This document shows positions 46,114-56,930 of a stretch of 64,000 nt of DNA, in pieces. A model generated the notes under the pieces. The model made no database searches. It was not told the origin of the DNA and worked only from the letters and a program-made list of their open reading frames with translations. This DNA is from Litchfieldella qijiaojingensis (GTDB lineage Bacteria; Pseudomonadota; Gammaproteobacteria; Pseudomonadales; Halomonadaceae): positions 75,255 through 139,254 of the forward strand of contig NZ_BMXS01000008.1 of the NCBI RefSeq assembly GCF_014651875.1. The letters run 5' to 3'. Within the stretch, counting starts at the first letter, position 1. The number at the start of each line of letters is the position of its first letter. Made by a program: the position numbers and the translations under genes.

Positions 46114-47091
46114 TCAGGGGTAGCGCAGCCTATGACACAGCACCTCGCCACTGCCGGAGACGAGGTCCGGCATGGTCTCGGGAAGGTCGAGAAAATCGCT
46201 CTCGCCGCTGATCAGGGCATCGAGACACTCGTCCGCCAGCAGTTCGAGAGCCAACGCCAGGCGCCGGTGATGATCCCACCGCGGGCGCCGCGCCGTAGCG
46301 ATACCACCGACTTGGCTCGAGCGCAGGGTCAACCGCCGGGCATGGAAGGCCTCGCCCAACGGTAAACCGACCTCTTGCTCACCATACCAGCTCATTTCCA
46401 GCACGGTGGCTTCCGGCCCGGCAAGCCGGAGGGCGCGGCGCAGCCCGCCGGGGTTGCCGCTGGCGTGCACCACCAAGTCGTTGTCGCACGGCGCCTGCGG
46501 GGGGGAGCAAAAGCCGACACCCAGCGCCTCGGCCAGTTCGGCGCGCCGCGGCTCGATATCCACTAACCGCACCCGAGTGCCGGGAATGCGGGCACACAGA
46601 TAGGCAACCAGCGCCCCGACGACGCCGGCACCGATCACCAGAACTCGATCGCCGAGACTCGGTGCTGCATCCCATACGCCATTGAGAGCGGTTTCCATAT
46701 TGGCTGCCAGCACCGCTCGCTCCGGGGGAAGGCCATCGGGCAGAGGCTGCACGGCACCGGCTGGCACCACATAGCGATCCTGATGCGGATAGAGACAGAA
46801 CACATGCCGATTGCGCAGCGTCTCAGGACCCGCTTCGACGATGCCGACACTGGCATAGCCGTACTTGAGCGGGGCGGGGAAGTCGCCACTCTGGAACGGA
46901 GCACGCATGCGCTGATATTCGCTGGTCGGTACCTGACCGTTGAACACCAGCGCCTCGGTCCCGCGACTGACGGCACTATAGCGTGTCCTAACCCGGACCT
47001 CGTCACGCCCCAGTGGTGGCAACGACTCGTCACGCAATGCCCCATGGCCGGGGGCCAGGAGCCAGAATGCCTTGGCGGAAATTGGTGACAT
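46114..47091 (-). CDS. Zinc-type dehydrogenase, BchC-like
   Basis: Medium-chain dehydrogenase-like protein of 325 residues from ATG 47091. The N-terminal part contains [18 protein letters not shown] (about residues 39-56) and [16 protein letters not shown] (about 75-90). This SxGTE-x-L-x-x-G-x-x-P pattern resembles BchC and related sugar or porphyrin dehydrogenases rather than classical alcohol dehydrogenases. The NAD motif is [18 protein letters not shown] near residue 143. First gene of the four-gene minus-strand operon. It probably oxidises or reduces a side-chain alcohol of the cluster's product. Confidence 0.82.
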   Translation of the reverse strand: MSPISAKAFWLLAPGHGALRDESLPPLGRDEVRVRTRYSAVSRGTEALVFNGQVPTSEYQRMRAPFQSGDFPAPLKYGYASVGIVEAGPETLRNRHVFCLYPHQDRYVVPAGAVQPLPDGLPPERAVLAANMETALNGVWDAAPSLGDRVLVIGAGVVGALVAYLCARIPGTRVRLVDIEPRRAELAEALGVGFCSPPQAPCDNDLVVHASGNPGGLRRALRLAGPEATVLEMSWYGEQEVGLPLGEAFHARRLTLRSSQVGGIATARRPRWDHHRRLALALELLADECLDALISGESDFLDLPETMPDLVSGSGEVLCHRLRYP

Positions 47092-47182
47092 GACACTGTA
47101 CTTGTGGTTGTTGGGCAACCAGATCTACGCTCAACCAATCACACTCTTCCACTCAGCATAGAAGGCTAGGGGAAAACCGCCG

Positions 47183-47809
47183 ATGGATGAGCCGCCATCG
47201 CCTACTCGCCCGGCCGGCTTGCTCCGCGCGTTTTCCGATACGCGTCTGTGGCGGGGCTGGGCCAATCGCATCACTCTGCTGCGCGCCGTGTTGGTGACGA
47301 TGATGGCCGGAACCTTGCCGTTTCCCGAGTTCATGGCGCGCCAGGCCGTTGCCCTGGCCTGCCTGGCTTTCATCGCCTTGCTGCTCGACGGGCTCGATGG
47401 CTGGGTAGCACGGCGAACCCGTACGGTCAGTACCTTCGGCGCCCGTTTCGACATGGAAGTCGATGCCTTCTTCATCCTGGTACTGTGCGCCGCTCTCATG
47501 GTGCTCGACAAGGTGGGTGCCTGGGTGCTGGCGATCGGCGCCATGCGCTATGCGTTCGTCGCTGCCAGCTGGTATTGGACCTGGCTGCGCGCCGAATTGC
47601 CCGACAGCCGCCGGCGCAAGGTCGTCTGCGTGTGGCAGGTCGCCACCTTACTGGTGTGCCTGTTACCGGTCGTCGGCCATGACCAGGCAGCGCTGCTGAG
47701 TGGCACGGCGCTACTGCTGCTGTTGGTTTCCTTCTCCGTCGATGTGCGCTGGTTGGCCACTCATGCCTCCCCCGAGGAAGCGCCGAGTGCATCGGCGAAG
47801 ATTCGATGA
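47183..47809 (+). CDS. CDP-alcohol phosphatidyltransferase family protein
   Basis: Membrane protein of 208 residues with the family motif D-G-x2-A-R-x8-G-x3-D-x3-D, read here as DGLDGWVARRTRT then STFGARFDMEVD (about residues 71-95). Five to six hydrophobic helices span the rest. Such enzymes swap CMP from a CDP-alcohol for another alcohol in the inner membrane. It is divergent from the BchC-like gene across 91 bases and belongs by position to the pterin-like cluster, where it might attach the head group to a lipid anchor. That link is inference. Confidence 0.82.
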   Translation: MDEPPSPTRPAGLLRAFSDTRLWRGWANRITLLRAVLVTMMAGTLPFPEFMARQAVALACLAFIALLLDGLDGWVARRTRTVSTFGARFDMEVDAFFILVLCAALMVLDKVGAWVLAIGAMRYAFVAASWYWTWLRAELPDSRRRKVVCVWQVATLLVCLLPVVGHDQAALLSGTALLLLLVSFSVDVRWLATHASPEEAPSASAKIR

Positions 47810-47860
47810 TCGATGTCGAGGCATTGCGGCAATAATCGCCATCACCTAGACTGACCACAC

Positions 47861-48005
47861 TCGCTTGACGGGGTGCCGGTGAATCCGGCTGAGATGGCGC
47901 AGTTTGCAAGGCGAACAGCAGCGCCGATCCCGTGGAACCTGATCCGGGTGAGCGTGCCGGGGCATGGTGCCTTGGCAGGCGTGTACCGGCGTAGGGAATC
48001 AGGCG
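47861..48005 (+). ncRNA. TPP riboswitch (THI element) upstream of tenA
   Basis: The conserved core is present: GGGGTGCC, then GGCTGAGATGG, then GTGGAACCTGATCCGG and GGCGTAGGGAATC. The closing P1 arms TCGCTTGA and TCAGGCG pair. Between CCGG (P4) and its partner there is about 38 bases instead of the usual few, forming an extra stem-loop in the P5 region. It should bind thiamine pyrophosphate and lower expression of tenA, which begins 70 bases downstream. Confidence 0.9.
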
Positions 48006-48075
48006 GTGGCGTTTTGTCCCACTCCACCTCCCCCCTGCCCGACCTCCGGATCAGTTGCCATCGACCGGAGATGTC

Positions 48076-48744
48076 ATGGGTTACCGCTTCGATGATCTGA
48101 AAGCCGCCTGCCAGGCTGACTGGCGCGCCTACATCGAGCACGATTTCGTGCGTCGGGTGGGTGCTGGCACTCTCGCGGAGGACGCCTTTCGTCACTATCT
48201 GCAACAGGATTATCTGTTCCTGCTGCATTTCGCGCGTGCCTATGCCCTGGCCGCCTACAAGAGCCGAACGCTCGACGAATTGCGCCAGGCTCATGAAGGC
48301 CTCAAGGCTATTCTCGATGTCGAGCTTGGCCTGCATATCGACTACTGTCGCACTTGGGGCATCGATGAAGACGACCTGGCCACGTTGCCCGAGGCCCGGG
48401 CTACCCTGGCCTATACCCGCTACGTGCTCGACGCCGGCAGCCGCGGCGATCTGCTCGACCTGCACGTGGCACTGGCTCCGTGCCTGGTAGGCTATGGCGA
48501 GGTCGCCAACTGGCTGGAGTCCCAGGAATTCACGCTACGCGGCGAGGCCAACCCCTTCGAGGCGTGGATCGCCATGTATGCAAGCCCTGACTTCCAGGCC
48601 GCGATGCGCGCCGAAATCGACTGGCTGGATACCCGACTCGCCGATGTATCGCCGAGCCGCTTCCAGGAATTGACCACCCTCTTTCGCGATGCCACACGAC
48701 TGGAGATCGATTTCTGGCAAATGGGCCTCGACCGGGCCTTCTGA
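48076..48744 (+). CDS. tenA: Thiaminase II / aminopyrimidine aminohydrolase
   Basis: All-helical TenA-family protein of 222 residues; ATG 48076 has GGAG 5 bases upstream. FRHYLQQDYLFLLHFARAYA (about residues 37-56) and the active-site Cys in VALAPCLVGYGEVANWL (about 133-149) are conserved, as is the C-terminal Glu in EIDFWQMG. It hydrolyses degraded thiamin pyrimidines to HMP, salvaging the pyrimidine for thiamin synthesis. The TPP riboswitch directly upstream confirms the pathway. A second riboswitch follows its stop. Confidence 0.92.
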   Translation: MGYRFDDLKAACQADWRAYIEHDFVRRVGAGTLAEDAFRHYLQQDYLFLLHFARAYALAAYKSRTLDELRQAHEGLKAILDVELGLHIDYCRTWGIDEDDLATLPEARATLAYTRYVLDAGSRGDLLDLHVALAPCLVGYGEVANWLESQEFTLRGEANPFEAWIAMYASPDFQAAMRAEIDWLDTRLADVSPSRFQELTTLFRDATRLEIDFWQMGLDRAF

Positions 48745-48764
48745 TAATCACTTGATGAACCCAC

Positions 48765-48877
48765 TCGCTTGACGGGGTGCCGTTGAGAGCGGCTGAGATC
48801 ATGCGGCGCGATATCAGCGCCCGAGCATGGATCCCGTTGAACCTGAACTGGCTAGGACCAGCGTAGGGATCAAGCGA
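48765..48877 (+). ncRNA. TPP riboswitch (THI element) upstream of thiC
   Basis: A canonical THI element: P1 arms TCGCTTGA (48765) and TCAAGCGA (48877) pair perfectly, enclosing GGGGTGCC, GGCTGAGATCATGCGG, GTTGAACCTGAACTGG and CCAGCGTAGGGA. It lies 21 bases after the tenA stop and about 95 bases before thiC, so thiC can be shut off by thiamine pyrophosphate independently of tenA. Confidence 0.95.
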
Positions 48878-48954
48878 CAAGCAGGCATCCGATCCAACCT
48901 GCCCCTGTCCCTTCCCCGCCGGTCCTCCCAGACGACCACACGCTGGCTTATTAA

Positions 48955-50862
<1,908 letters not shown>

Positions 50863-50902
50863 GGTCGACCGAACACGTTACCGCCACGGTAACCGATCTC
50901 GA

Positions 50903-50936
50903 ACACAGGGCCGCACCATGCGGCCCTGTGTCTTTT
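50903..50936 (+). terminator. Intrinsic terminator of thiC
   Basis: Thirteen-base arms ACACAGGGCCGCA and TGCGGCCCTGTGT with a 3-base loop, followed by CTTTT, beginning 40 bases after the thiC stop. Confidence 0.9.
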
Positions 50937-51016
50937 ACAACATCTCATTATACGAGACGAACTTCCGATTTTATCTCGCTAAGCTGTGGGCTGGCTCATC
51001 AACCCGTGACACGATA

Positions 51017-51814
51017 ATGACGTCCAATCGCCATCCCACGGCACAAGGTCCCTCGACTCTGGTGCATGCCATGCAGGTACTACAGGTCACCGCTGCCTGT
51101 GGCTATCGTGGGGCAAGCATCGACGACTACCTGGATGCCATCGACCTCAGTCGCCCGACGATCTATCGGCTGTTGAAAGGGCTCAAGGAGCAAGGGTTCC
51201 TGCGTCCCTCGCCGATCCGGGGTCGTTATCTGCTGGGCTATGAGCTACTGGTTCTCGGCGCCCAGGCCGGCAACGGAGCCGGGCTGCGCGACCTGGCACG
51301 TCCCCGACTGCTGTCGCTGGCCCAACGCCTCGGCGACAGCTTCTATCTTTTCGCCCGCGATGGCGTCAATGCGGTGTGTCTCGAAGTCCAGAACGGAGAC
51401 TATCCGGTCGGCAGCTTCGTGCGCGCAACCGGTGGACGCCTGCCTCTGGGTGTCGGCCAGGCGTCCATCGCGCTGCTCGCCTATCTCGGGGAATCGGAGC
51501 GCAAGGCGATCCTCATGCACAATGCTTCTCGCCTGCAGTCCGACTACAACATCTCCCCCACCAACGTCGAAGTCGAGATCCACCACCTCTTGAAGACCGG
51601 CTATGCACGAGGTGTCGAAGGCTCGCAACTGCCGGAATATACCGGACTGGCCATCCCCATTCTCGACCATAGTGGGCATCCCCTCGGAGCGATGAGCTGT
51701 TCGATGCTCAAATCGCGCATGACCGAATCCCATAAGCAAGAGGTGCTGGAAAGCATGCAGGCCGAGGCCCTCGAGATGGTGCAGCAGGCACACGGCCTGT
51801 TGTACGTGGAATAA
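51017..51814 (+). CDS. IclR-family transcriptional regulator
   Basis: Protein of 265 residues from ATG 51017. The N-terminal winged helix (about residues 15-75) contains DLSRPTIYRLLKGLKEQGFL, and the effector domain contains LPLGVGQASIALLAYLGE and EYTGLAIPILDHSGHPLGAMS (split), family signatures. An imperfect palindrome TCTC-N7-GAGA at 50943-50957 lies in its leader and could be an operator. It stands 6 bases before the FAD oxidoreductase gene, so it probably controls that gene and the carrier. Confidence 0.88.
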   Translation: MTSNRHPTAQGPSTLVHAMQVLQVTAACGYRGASIDDYLDAIDLSRPTIYRLLKGLKEQGFLRPSPIRGRYLLGYELLVLGAQAGNGAGLRDLARPRLLSLAQRLGDSFYLFARDGVNAVCLEVQNGDYPVGSFVRATGGRLPLGVGQASIALLAYLGESERKAILMHNASRLQSDYNISPTNVEVEIHHLLKTGYARGVEGSQLPEYTGLAIPILDHSGHPLGAMSCSMLKSRMTESHKQEVLESMQAEALEMVQQAHGLLYVE

Positions 51815-51820
51815 GCCCGC

Positions 51821-53110
51821 ATGGCCTGGCCTAACCTTCCCTCTCACGAACGCCCCTGCGGCTGGAATCTGTGGCTGCCGGACCGTGAACCTTTCCCCAC
51901 CTTGCGCGGCGATGCCACAGCCGACCTGGTAATCGTCGGTGCCGGCTATACCGGCCTTGCCGCCGCCATGGCATGGCAAGACGCCCGGCCCCACGACCGA
52001 ATCAAGATCCTCGATGCCGAACGTCTCGGCGAAGGCAGCCCCGGGCGAAATTCCGGTTTCATGCTGGAAATCGCACTGGCCAACGATGCCAGCCCCAAGG
52101 AACTCGAACGGATGTCTCGCCTGAATGCGCTGACCCGCCAGACCATGGCGCGATTGCGTCAGCGTGTCGAAGCGCATGGCATCGACTGCCAGCTCCAGCA
52201 TAGCGGCACCTATCGCGCGGCCAGTAGCCCCGCCGGACGCCAATTCCTGGCCTCGTATCGCGCATTCCTTGACTCCGCCAAGCTGCGTTACGACACCCTG
52301 GACGGTGATGCGCTGGCCGAGCGAATCGGCACACGCTACTACACGGAAGGCCTCTACTCGCCTGACTGTTACCTCGTGCAGCCCGCCGCCTTGATCCGGG
52401 GATTGGCGGAAACGCTCCCCGCAAACGTCGAGTTGCACGAACAGTGCCCGGCCACCGCCATTCATCGAGATAACGAAAGCTGGCGTGTCATCACCGCCGA
52501 AGGCGAAATACGCACGCCTCGGGTCATTCTCGCCAACAACGCCTTTGCACGCGCTTTCGGCGCCGATGCGTCACGCCTGACGGCCATTTATACCTATGCC
52601 GCCGTGACTGCTGTGCTGGCGGACTCGAATCGCACGCGGATCATGCCCCAAACCTGGGGGCTACTGCCGGCGCATCGACTCGGCTGCACGTTACGCACGA
52701 CCTCCGATGGACGCCTGATGATCCGCTCGCGATACAGCTACGAGCGCGAGGCAAGCAACACCCGAATCGAGGACTCGCTGAAAGCAAGTCTGGAAGCCCG
52801 CTTTCCCGAGCTCGCCCCGATTCGATTCGAGCGTGTGTGGGGCGGCACCACCGGGCTGACCCATAACGGCGCCCCCCTATGGGGCGAGATTCAGCCGGGC
52901 CTGTATGTCTCGGCCGGCTGCAATGGTGGCGGCATCGTCAAGGGCACCTTTCTTGGCAATGCCCTGGCACGTCATGCCCTTGGCCTGCCGGTCGAGGATA
53001 TCCAGGCGCTCTTCGGCCGTGCCAGTTGGATGCCCCCCGAGCCAGTCCGCCGCATCGGTTTCCATCTCACGGCGGCGCTGGAACGGCGTAAGGCCAGCCG
53101 CGAAACCTGA
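51821..53110 (+). CDS. FAD-dependent amine oxidoreductase (DAO/PuuB family)
   Basis: Protein of 429 residues with N-terminal dinucleotide motif LVIVGAGYTGLAAAMAW (about residues 37-53) and the GEGSPGRNSGFML loop (about 70-82) typical of gamma-glutamylputrescine oxidase and related DAO-fold enzymes. The C-terminal GCNGGGIVKGTFLGNALA closes the FAD site. It oxidises a C-N bond with O2 or a quinone acceptor. The neighbouring NhaC-family carrier and IclR regulator suggest catabolism of a specific amine or amino acid, not identified. Confidence 0.85.
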   Translation: MAWPNLPSHERPCGWNLWLPDREPFPTLRGDATADLVIVGAGYTGLAAAMAWQDARPHDRIKILDAERLGEGSPGRNSGFMLEIALANDASPKELERMSRLNALTRQTMARLRQRVEAHGIDCQLQHSGTYRAASSPAGRQFLASYRAFLDSAKLRYDTLDGDALAERIGTRYYTEGLYSPDCYLVQPAALIRGLAETLPANVELHEQCPATAIHRDNESWRVITAEGEIRTPRVILANNAFARAFGADASRLTAIYTYAAVTAVLADSNRTRIMPQTWGLLPAHRLGCTLRTTSDGRLMIRSRYSYEREASNTRIEDSLKASLEARFPELAPIRFERVWGGTTGLTHNGAPLWGEIQPGLYVSAGCNGGGIVKGTFLGNALARHALGLPVEDIQALFGRASWMPPEPVRRIGFHLTAALERRKASRET

Positions 53111-53144
53111 GCATTTTCATCCACAACAACAATCGAGGTAACCA

Positions 53145-54551
53145 ATGGACCTTCACGATCATCTTGGGCTGCTGTCGGTCATGCCGGCGGCACTTGCCAT
53201 CCTGCTGGCTTTCGTCACGCGCAACACCGTGTTCTCCCTTGCCGTCGCCTGTTTCGTCGGCGTCATGTCGATGGACAAGGGGCTCATGGGCTTTCCGACT
53301 CTCCTCAAAGAGACGTTGGGCACCACCAGTTTCTCGTGGATACTCTTGCTCGAACTGTTCATCGGCACCGTCATCGCGTTCTTCCAGCGCACCGGCGCCA
53401 TCCAGAACTTCACTTCCTGGATAGAGCGCCGGGCCCTATCGCGGGTACGCGTTCAACTCGTCGGCTGGTTCATGGGAATGTTCGTGTTCTTCAGCGACTA
53501 TTTCAGCCCGCTGTTCGTCGGCACCACCGTGCGCGGACTGACCGACCGCTACAAGGTCTCCCGGGAGAAGCTGGCCTATATCGCCGACTCCACATCGGCC
53601 CCCGTCAGCGTTCTGGTACCGATCACCGGTTGGGCGGTGTTCATCTCCGGGTTGCTGATCGGCATGGGCCCCATCGAGGACGCTGGGCAGGCCATGTCGG
53701 TTTTCCTGGGGGCGATCCCCTACAACATATATGCCTGGCTTTCCGTGCTGACGGTCGGCCTGGTGATCGTCGGTATCGTTCCCCTCTTCGGCCCGATGCG
53801 CCGAGCGGAAAAGCGCGCACAGGAAGAAGGCAAAGTACTGCGGGACGGCGCCGAACCGCTGGTCGGAGAAGAGCTTACCGATATCCAACCATATGGCAGC
53901 GTCCGCACTTCGCTGTTCCTCAACTTCTTCTTACCGGTACTGATCGTCATCGGCGTCGCCGTGGGCACCTTCATCGTCATGGGTTCCGCCAAGACCATGG
54001 AAGCGTTTCTGGCGGCATCCGTGACGCTGGGTGTGCTCATGCGACTGCAGGGCATTCCCTTCCATGACATCATGAAAACGGCTATTTCCGGGATGAAAGG
54101 GGTGATGCCCGCAATCGTCATTCTCGCCCTGGCCTATTCGCTGAACCAACTGTCCAAGGACATGGGCACCGCCACCTATATCGTGGAAGTAACGCAGGAT
54201 TGGCTGACTCCCTCACTGCTACCTGCCATGACCTTCCTTATCGCCGCGGTGATCGCCTTTTCCACCGGAACCTCCTGGGGCACTTTCGCGATCATGATGC
54301 CATTGTCCGTACCGATCGCCTTCACCTTTACCAGTGATCAGGTCACGCCGCTGGTCTACGCCACCGTGGCAGCCGTGGCGGGAGGAGGCGTATTCGGCGA
54401 CCACTGCTCACCACTCTCGGACACCTCGGTGCTGGCCTCCACCGGTGCGGCATCCGACCATATCGATCACATCAAGACACAGATTCCCTTCGCCCTGGCC
54501 GTCGCGTTCATTGCGCTTTTCGCCTATCTGATCGCGGGTAGTTGGCTATAG
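53145..54551 (+). CDS. Na+/H+ antiporter NhaC-family membrane transporter
   Basis: Integral membrane protein of 468 residues with about eleven hydrophobic helices. SDYFSPLFVGTTVRGLTDRYKVSREKLAYI (shown in part; about residues 115-145), ADSTSAPVSVLVPITGWAVF (split) and FGDHCSPLSDTSVLASTGA near residue 417 are NhaC-family signatures. The family includes true Na+/H+ antiporters and amino-acid/H+ exchangers. Its place 34 bases after an amine oxidase gene favours substrate uptake or exchange. GAGG lies 6 bases before the ATG. Confidence 0.85.
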   Translation: MDLHDHLGLLSVMPAALAILLAFVTRNTVFSLAVACFVGVMSMDKGLMGFPTLLKETLGTTSFSWILLLELFIGTVIAFFQRTGAIQNFTSWIERRALSRVRVQLVGWFMGMFVFFSDYFSPLFVGTTVRGLTDRYKVSREKLAYIADSTSAPVSVLVPITGWAVFISGLLIGMGPIEDAGQAMSVFLGAIPYNIYAWLSVLTVGLVIVGIVPLFGPMRRAEKRAQEEGKVLRDGAEPLVGEELTDIQPYGSVRTSLFLNFFLPVLIVIGVAVGTFIVMGSAKTMEAFLAASVTLGVLMRLQGIPFHDIMKTAISGMKGVMPAIVILALAYSLNQLSKDMGTATYIVEVTQDWLTPSLLPAMTFLIAAVIAFSTGTSWGTFAIMMPLSVPIAFTFTSDQVTPLVYATVAAVAGGGVFGDHCSPLSDTSVLASTGAASDHIDHIKTQIPFALAVAFIALFAYLIAGSWL

Positions 54552-54566
54552 AAATATGGTACTTGA

Positions 54567-54596
54567 TGCCCCCGCCGTTACCGGCGGGGCAGTTTT
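54567..54596 (+). terminator. Intrinsic terminator after the NhaC-family gene
   Basis: TGCCCCCGCCG and CCGGCGGGGCA form a stem with one bulged C and loop TTA, followed by GTTTTGG, 15 bases past the stop. Confidence 0.8.
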
Positions 54597-54619
54597 GGCT
54601 GCGGCGGACATGGAACGCG

Positions 54620-55144
54620 TCAGAAACGATAAATCACGCCGACGCTGGCGGCATCGAAGGTAAAGTCGGATTCATCGAGATAGCGCATGTAATCGGCACC
54701 GACCGAGACATTGGGCATTATGTCGAACTCGGCGCCAGCGCCGTAGGAGAAGTCATTTTCCCGATCATTGTCGGGAAATAGGCCCTTCACCTCGCTATAG
54801 CCAGCCAGGCCATAGAGACGGAATTCGTCGGCCACCGGCAGGATGCCCTTGGCATAGGCGCCAACCACATAATCCAGTTCAGTCTCCAGACCGCGGTTGG
54901 TATCGGAACCGCCGCTGCCTAAATGCCCTTCCACAGCAAAGTAGTCACTGAGCTGAGCACCACCACGCAAGCGCAGGCCGACGCTGTCGGCGGAGGGCCC
55001 ACGATCGGGGTCGAGCTCCCAGAACATGGCATCACCGCCGACATAGATCTGGGGATAGCTGGCGGACTGGAATGACTGTGCCTGGACCGTGGCGGCAGTG
55101 CCAACCATCAGTAGTGTAGCGGCGGATATGGCAAACAGTTTCAT
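54620..55144 (-). CDS. Outer-membrane beta-barrel protein
   Basis: Protein of 174 residues from ATG 55144, with signal peptide MKLFAISAATLLMVGTAATVQA. The mature part is an eight-strand OmpA/OmpW-like small barrel with alternating hydrophobic patterns (VGLRLRGGAQLSDYFAVEGHLG, split; FSYGAGAEFDIMPNVSVGADY) and ends in the outer-membrane assembly signal VGVIYRF. Highly acidic loops (DPDRGPSADS, DESDF) fit a halophile. No enzymatic motif; porin-like or adhesin-like role unknown. Confidence 0.82.
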   Translation of the reverse strand: MKLFAISAATLLMVGTAATVQAQSFQSASYPQIYVGGDAMFWELDPDRGPSADSVGLRLRGGAQLSDYFAVEGHLGSGGSDTNRGLETELDYVVGAYAKGILPVADEFRLYGLAGYSEVKGLFPDNDRENDFSYGAGAEFDIMPNVSVGADYMRYLDESDFTFDAASVGVIYRF

Positions 55145-55364
55145 GGGCCACCTCCCACTTAGGAAACAGCGTTTTCTTACTCTCATGAAGTTTGGCTCAC
55201 AACTCTCGGACTTGCAATGTGCTCTTGACCCGATCGCTTTCGTCGTTCGACGATCGGCACCGTCCTTGCTTGCAGCCTACCCATACGGCGCTATGGTAAG
55301 AGAGTATTCCGCTGGTTTCTCCAGCGACGGCTGGTTCTCCAATGCTCAACGAGGAGACGCTAGC

Positions 55365-55703
55365 ATGACCCCAAGGACCGATACCCTAGAGAATGTGACT
55401 CAACACCAGCTCCGCTCGCTTGCCCATCGCGACCCCAAGCCGGAAGTGGAGCTTTGCTCCTGCCGAGCGGGTGTCTATCTGGTACACCTGCACGATGAGC
55501 AAAAATCCTATCAGCTCGTTGACAACCATCAACAGCCTATCCACTTCCATGCGATCGAAGAGGCCAAGGATCTGCTGCGCCCTATGGGGTTCACCCATGG
55601 CATCCTGACCTTCATCGACGATAGCGACGAAATGATCGGCAGCGAGATGGCCCGGGTAAGCAGCGAGGATGCACTGAAGAACGGCACCCGCATCGGCTTT
55701 TAG
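55365..55703 (+). CDS. Small conserved protein, DUF6482-like
   Basis: Protein of 112 residues with GAGGAG upstream of the ATG. Features: LCSCRAGVYLVHLHDEQKSY (about residues 30-49), a IHFHAIEEAKDLLRPMG helix and a SDEMIGSEMA segment. This layout resembles small pseudomonad and halomonad proteins of the DUF6482 type, but I cannot confirm it without a search. Probably cytoplasmic. Function unknown. Confidence 0.65.
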   Translation: MTPRTDTLENVTQHQLRSLAHRDPKPEVELCSCRAGVYLVHLHDEQKSYQLVDNHQQPIHFHAIEEAKDLLRPMGFTHGILTFIDDSDEMIGSEMARVSSEDALKNGTRIGF

Positions 55704-55770
55704 AAGGGAGGTAGCGAATCGCCGGGCTAACACATATTCTGGGAGACCTTGCTTATTCCAGGAGATCGAA

Positions 55771-56901
55771 ATGCCAGGCTTGCTACCCGACGTGGACCCC
55801 GATGGACTGCTCGAGTATTCGGTGGTCTATACCGATCGTTCGTTGAATCACATGTCGCAGTCATTCCAGCGGGTGATGCGCGACATTTCCCGGACCCTGA
55901 AGGACGTCTACAGTGCCGAAGCGGCAGTGATCGTGCCTGGTAGCGGTACCTTCGGCATGGAGGCGGTAGCCCGGCAGTTCGCCACCGGCAAGAAGACCCT
56001 GGTAATCCGCAATGGCTGGTTCAGCTACCGCTGGACTCAAATCTTCGAGATGGGCGATATCCCCGCCACTTCGACGGTGCTGAAAGCACGCCGTGTCGTC
56101 GAGGAAGCGCAGGCACCCTTCATCCCGGCGCCCATCGACGAGGTCGTAGCCGCCATCGAGGCCGAACGACCGGACCTGGTCTTCGCTCCGCACGTGGAAA
56201 CCGCCTCGGGCATGTTGCTGCCCGACGACTACCTGAAAGAGGTCGCTGATGCCGTACACCGGGTCGGCGGGCTGTTCGTGCTCGACTGCATCGCCTCCGG
56301 CACGTTGTGGGTGGACATGCGCGAAAGTGGCGTCGACGTGCTGATCAGCGCGCCGCAAAAAGGCTGGAGCGGTTCACCGTGCTGTGCCATGGTGATGCTC
56401 TCTCCACGTGCCCTGGAGCGACTCGAAACCACCACCAGCACCAGCTTCGCTGCCGATCTGCGCAAGTGGCATGAGATCATGCAAGCCTACGAGAGCGGCG
56501 GTCATGCCTACCACGCCACCATGCCCACCGATGGCTTGCGGCGCCTGCGCAACATCATGCAAGAAACCGCCGACTACGGCTTTGACAAGGTTCGCGACGA
56601 ACAGTGGGAGCTCGGTCAACGAGTACGCGCCCTGCTCGAAGAGCGAGGTTTCGTGAGCGTGGCAGCCGAGGGCTTCAAGGCGCCTGGCGTGGTGGTCAGC
56701 TATACCGGGGATGGCGCCATAGCGGGCAAGTTCATGGCGGCCGGCCTGCAGGTAGCCACCGGAGTACCGCTGATGTGCGACGAAGGCGATGAATACCAAG
56801 CCTTCCGCATCGGCTTGTTCGGCCTGGACAAGCTGCATGACGTGGACGGCGCCGTGGCACGACTCGAGAAGGCGCTGGCACAGTTGGAAAGCACACCCTA
56901 G
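55771..56901 (+). CDS. Class V aminotransferase (alanine-glyoxylate / AEP transaminase-like)
   Basis: PLP enzyme of 376 residues. VIVPGSGTFGMEAVARQ (about residues 51-67) forms the phosphate-binding start, ASGMLLPDDYLKEVADAVH covers the substrate loop, and the internal aldimine Lys is in ISAPQKGWSGSPC (about residue 197). ATSTVLKARR and FRIGLFGLDKL near the C-terminus are also conserved. Likely transfers an amino group between alanine or serine and glyoxylate or pyruvate. Strong ribosome site AGGAG. It is followed by a bidirectional hairpin. Confidence 0.85.
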   Translation: MPGLLPDVDPDGLLEYSVVYTDRSLNHMSQSFQRVMRDISRTLKDVYSAEAAVIVPGSGTFGMEAVARQFATGKKTLVIRNGWFSYRWTQIFEMGDIPATSTVLKARRVVEEAQAPFIPAPIDEVVAAIEAERPDLVFAPHVETASGMLLPDDYLKEVADAVHRVGGLFVLDCIASGTLWVDMRESGVDVLISAPQKGWSGSPCCAMVMLSPRALERLETTTSTSFAADLRKWHEIMQAYESGGHAYHATMPTDGLRRLRNIMQETADYGFDKVRDEQWELGQRVRALLEERGFVSVAAEGFKAPGVVVSYTGDGAIAGKFMAAGLQVATGVPLMCDEGDEYQAFRIGLFGLDKLHDVDGAVARLEKALAQLESTP

Positions 56902-56930
56902 CCGATCTTACGTGGTTCAACGATAACGAC

